A stretch of DNA of 64,000 nt from the NCBI GenBank assembly GCA_964630595.1, contig CAZVVT010000002.1, positions 1-64,000 on the forward strand, given 5' to 3'. The notes beneath the pieces were generated by a model. The model searched no databases and had not been told where the DNA came from. It worked only from the letters and a program-made list of their open reading frames with translations. Below, one piece after another: positions 62,225 through 64,000 of the stretch. The DNA is from CAZVVT01 sp964630595 (lineage in GTDB: Bacteria; Chlamydiota; Chlamydiia; Chlamydiales; VFKH01). Every line of letters starts with the position of its first letter. The stretch's first letter is position 1. The translations under genes were made by a program, and so were the position numbers.

Positions 62225-64000
62225 TTATGCATTTCTTGTGCGCTTTGAGGGCTCATCTATGGCACTGTGCACGAAGACTTCCCGATCCCGCTTGCGAACA
62301 GACCTTAGTGCGGTAGGACTTGCTAGCGAAAAGGTCCCCGCCGCGAAGCGAAAACCTCCCCTGGCAGCAGCCCCTGCCGCGGCTGCGTCGTCCGGTAGAG
62401 GAGCGGAGGAGCGCGTCGAGCTCCAACCCAGTGAGGGAAGGATCGAGAGTATTCTCATCGCATCCGCCGCTCTTACTTGACCCAGTAATTCTCGAGCCCG
62501 CGTAGCAGTGGCCCTTCTGGTTGGATCGATTCGATAAAGCTCTGTAAGGAGCGGTTTCCAGTCTGCAGGAACCCCTATCTCCTCCAAACGCGCAGCAACT
62601 TTTGCATCGCTTTCTGCGGCAGTGGGAGCGACAAAGCGACCCAGCTCATCTCGTAAATAGCGATACTCTCTTCTACCCCCATAGACAAAGGCCTCTCTTG
62701 CAGGCGAGCGGCACAGGGATTTTGTCGTTAACAGTTCGGCGATGATATTAGCCACTCCCCACATATCTCCGGCGGGACCAAAAACTTCCAGATCGCGAAC
62801 ACCCACTACGGAAACGTGTCCCTCAGGGGCCGTCGCACAATGCGCTTCATAGTGTCTCATCAATGCCCCTCGCAGTTCCGGAGGGGTTGCTTCTAGCGTC
62901 GTTCTTCTTACTTGTCGAACAGCCATACTGCTTTCGGGGGTCAGAGCCGAGTTCCAGTCGCCAATGGCTAACCTGCGAGATGCGGGGTCAACGAGTATGT
63001 TATCTCGCTTCAGATCTCGATGCACCACGCCCACTGCATGCATCGCTTCCACTGCTCGCAGCAACTGGTCCACTAACGTCATTCTGCCCGCTATTGGCCA
63101 GGAAGTGCTGCCCTGCATCTGGCGCAGCGTGCCTGGGTAGAGATCTAAAAGGACTCCCATCCTCTGCTCTCTGCGCTTGTGTGACTGATAGGCAAAGCAA
63201 CCCCAAGGAATGCTTAAGTTTTCTGTAGAGGGAGCGCGAAAAAGAAGGGTCATCGCTGCAAATGCGGGATCCATGCTCTCTTTAGCGCCTGACAAGAAAC
63301 ATAAAGGGGCATCCCCGGGATACAAAGAAAGGCATCTCCACGCTGTGCAAGAAGAGCCCTTTCCTACAAAAGGGGCGCGGGCCAGTTGGTTCAAAACAAT
63401 GTAACACCTCAGTTCACTTCCCACGCGCCGCACCACCAATGACCAGGGCAGACCCGAGCTCGCTCTTTTCACCAAAATCGAACCCGCCATCAATGACTTG
63501 GGGCCCTCATCGGGGAAAAACACTCGGTGAAAAATCTCCTCCACACGATCGATTAGGAAATCCAAAATTCTCTCTAATTCTTCTGCAGTCACACGTTCCA
63601 AAGGCCCCAAGGCAGCCATCCACTCACCGCGCGCGGCGTACCCATAAACTGCCCTTGCCGTGGCAGGCGGAAAAAGTGGTTCAACGGGGCATTCAAAATG
63701 CCAGACTCTTCGGTATTGCTTCACAAGGCCGTCGCGGCCCAGTTCGATCTTATTGCCCCTTTCTACCAAAGTGCACCGCTGCCCTTCTGAAAAAGCAAAG
63801 GCGGTTCGATCAGGACTTACTTCGCACGGCAGTAAACGATCCGTCAGATCAGCGACCCTTTCAAGACAACCCTTGGGGCTCGCTGTCAGCACTGTTTCAT
63901 TGCCCGAAACCCTTAACCTAACTGTAGGCGAAGCTCCTAAAGAGCGTACAAGGCAAACCAAATCATACTTCCCCACTTCTCCAAAAGCTGCACTACTACT
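62225..64000 (-). CDS. Hanks-type serine/threonine kinase-like protein, N-terminus possibly beyond window
   Basis: At least 583 aa from a GTG at 63976; the frame stays open to position 64000, so the true start may lie outside. The catalytic loop VVHRDLKRDNILVD is perfect, but the metal-binding DFG is replaced by DWN in IGDWNSALTP. An APE-like segment (ATPPELRGAL), GPAGDMWGVANIIAELL (subdomain IX) and DPTRRATATRAREL (subdomain XI Arg) follow. A GKGSSCTAWRCL stretch may be the glycine loop. About 220 residues precede it and match nothing I know. The C-terminus is Ala/Gly/Arg-rich. No membrane helix, so it is unlike PknB-type receptors; effector function is inference. Confidence 0.75.
   Translation of the reverse strand, partial: SSSAAFGEVGKYDLVCLVRSLGASPTVRLRVSGNETVLTASPKGCLERVADLTDRLLPCEVSPDRTAFAFSEGQRCTLVERGNKIELGRDGLVKQYRRVWHFECPVEPLFPPATARAVYGYAARGEWMAALGPLERVTAEELERILDFLIDRVEEIFHRVFFPDEGPKSLMAGSILVKRASSGLPWSLVVRRVGSELRCYIVLNQLARAPFVGKGSSCTAWRCLSLYPGDAPLCFLSGAKESMDPAFAAMTLLFRAPSTENLSIPWGCFAYQSHKRREQRMGVLLDLYPGTLRQMQGSTSWPIAGRMTLVDQLLRAVEAMHAVGVVHRDLKRDNILVDPASRRLAIGDWNSALTPESSMAVRQVRRTTLEATPPELRGALMRHYEAHCATAPEGHVSVVGVRDLEVFGPAGDMWGVANIIAELLTTKSLCRSPAREAFVYGGRREYRYLRDELGRFVAPTAAESDAKVAARLEEIGVPADWKPLLTELYRIDPTRRATATRARELLGQVRAADAMRILSILPSLGWSSTRSSAPLPDDAAAAGAAARGGFRFAAGTFSLASPTALRSVRKRDREVFVHSAIDEPSKRTRNA

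Overview
The window is a piece of a Chlamydiota chromosome, most likely from an environmental (non-Chlamydiaceae) lineage of amoeba or protist symbionts. The call rests on gene content and order, read by eye without database searches. The ribonucleotide reductase small subunit has Phe in place of the radical Tyr and Glu at the first metal position, the class Ic arrangement described in Chlamydia trachomatis. Diaminopimelate is made through an LL-DAP aminotransferase. A CT234-like translocase relative and a cyclic-nucleotide-binding protein sit beside acpP-fabG-fabD-fabH. ftsY, sucC, sucD and htrA occur together, and pssA-nrdA-nrdB, an M16 protease, glmM and a BI-1 protein lie nearby, as I recall for C. 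trachomatis. The core genes are visibly GC-rich. Several accessory genes are less so.

Layout: 1-1401 (minus) is a truncated protein made of twelve 29-30 aa repeats. 1.5-8.9 kb holds a transglutaminase-like/TPR protein, clpB, a MOMP-like porin, and rpmB-ubiD. 8.9-13.6 kb holds a phospholipase D family protein and the lysine/DAP operon dapB-dapA-asd-dapL. 13.6-16.6 kb holds a small acidic protein, two MarC-type membrane proteins, truA and map. 16.7-19.5 kb is a secreted Pro/Ala-rich repeat protein. 19.5-24.8 kb is pssA and the NrdR-controlled nrdA-nrdB unit with a clean terminator.

24.9-37.3 kb is mixed. Lineage-specific genes (a J-domain-like protein and its paralogue, a protein with a mitochondrial-type presequence, unknown helical proteins, a 41-aa repeat protein, a methyltransferase) alternate with conserved ones (L,D-transpeptidase, M16 and M20 peptidases). 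A 168-bp inverted-repeat element lies at 27536-27703.

37.3-45.5 kb holds queF, htrA, a methyltransferase, a degenerate but open sucC/sucD pair, ftsY, a dual-specificity phosphatase, BI-1 and glmM. 45.6-51.6 kb is a seven-gene overlapping run: pcnB, glycosyltransferase, LAB_N protein, lpxB, HAD-like protein, dnaA, ridA. 51.5-56.0 kb holds an unknown protein, lgt, a membrane protein, acpS, an outer-membrane protein and trxB. 56-62.1 kb holds the translocase/cNMP pair and the type II fatty-acid genes. 62.2-64 kb is a Hanks-type kinase running off the window.

Coding density is very high: no gap exceeds 300 bp, many neighbours overlap by ATGA, and I saw no tRNA, rRNA, CRISPR array or intact insertion sequence. 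The core blocks supply envelope, DNA-precursor and fatty-acid functions. The accessory genes (repeat proteins, J-domain-like, kinase, phosphatase, presequence protein) look like host-interaction candidates; that is inference.
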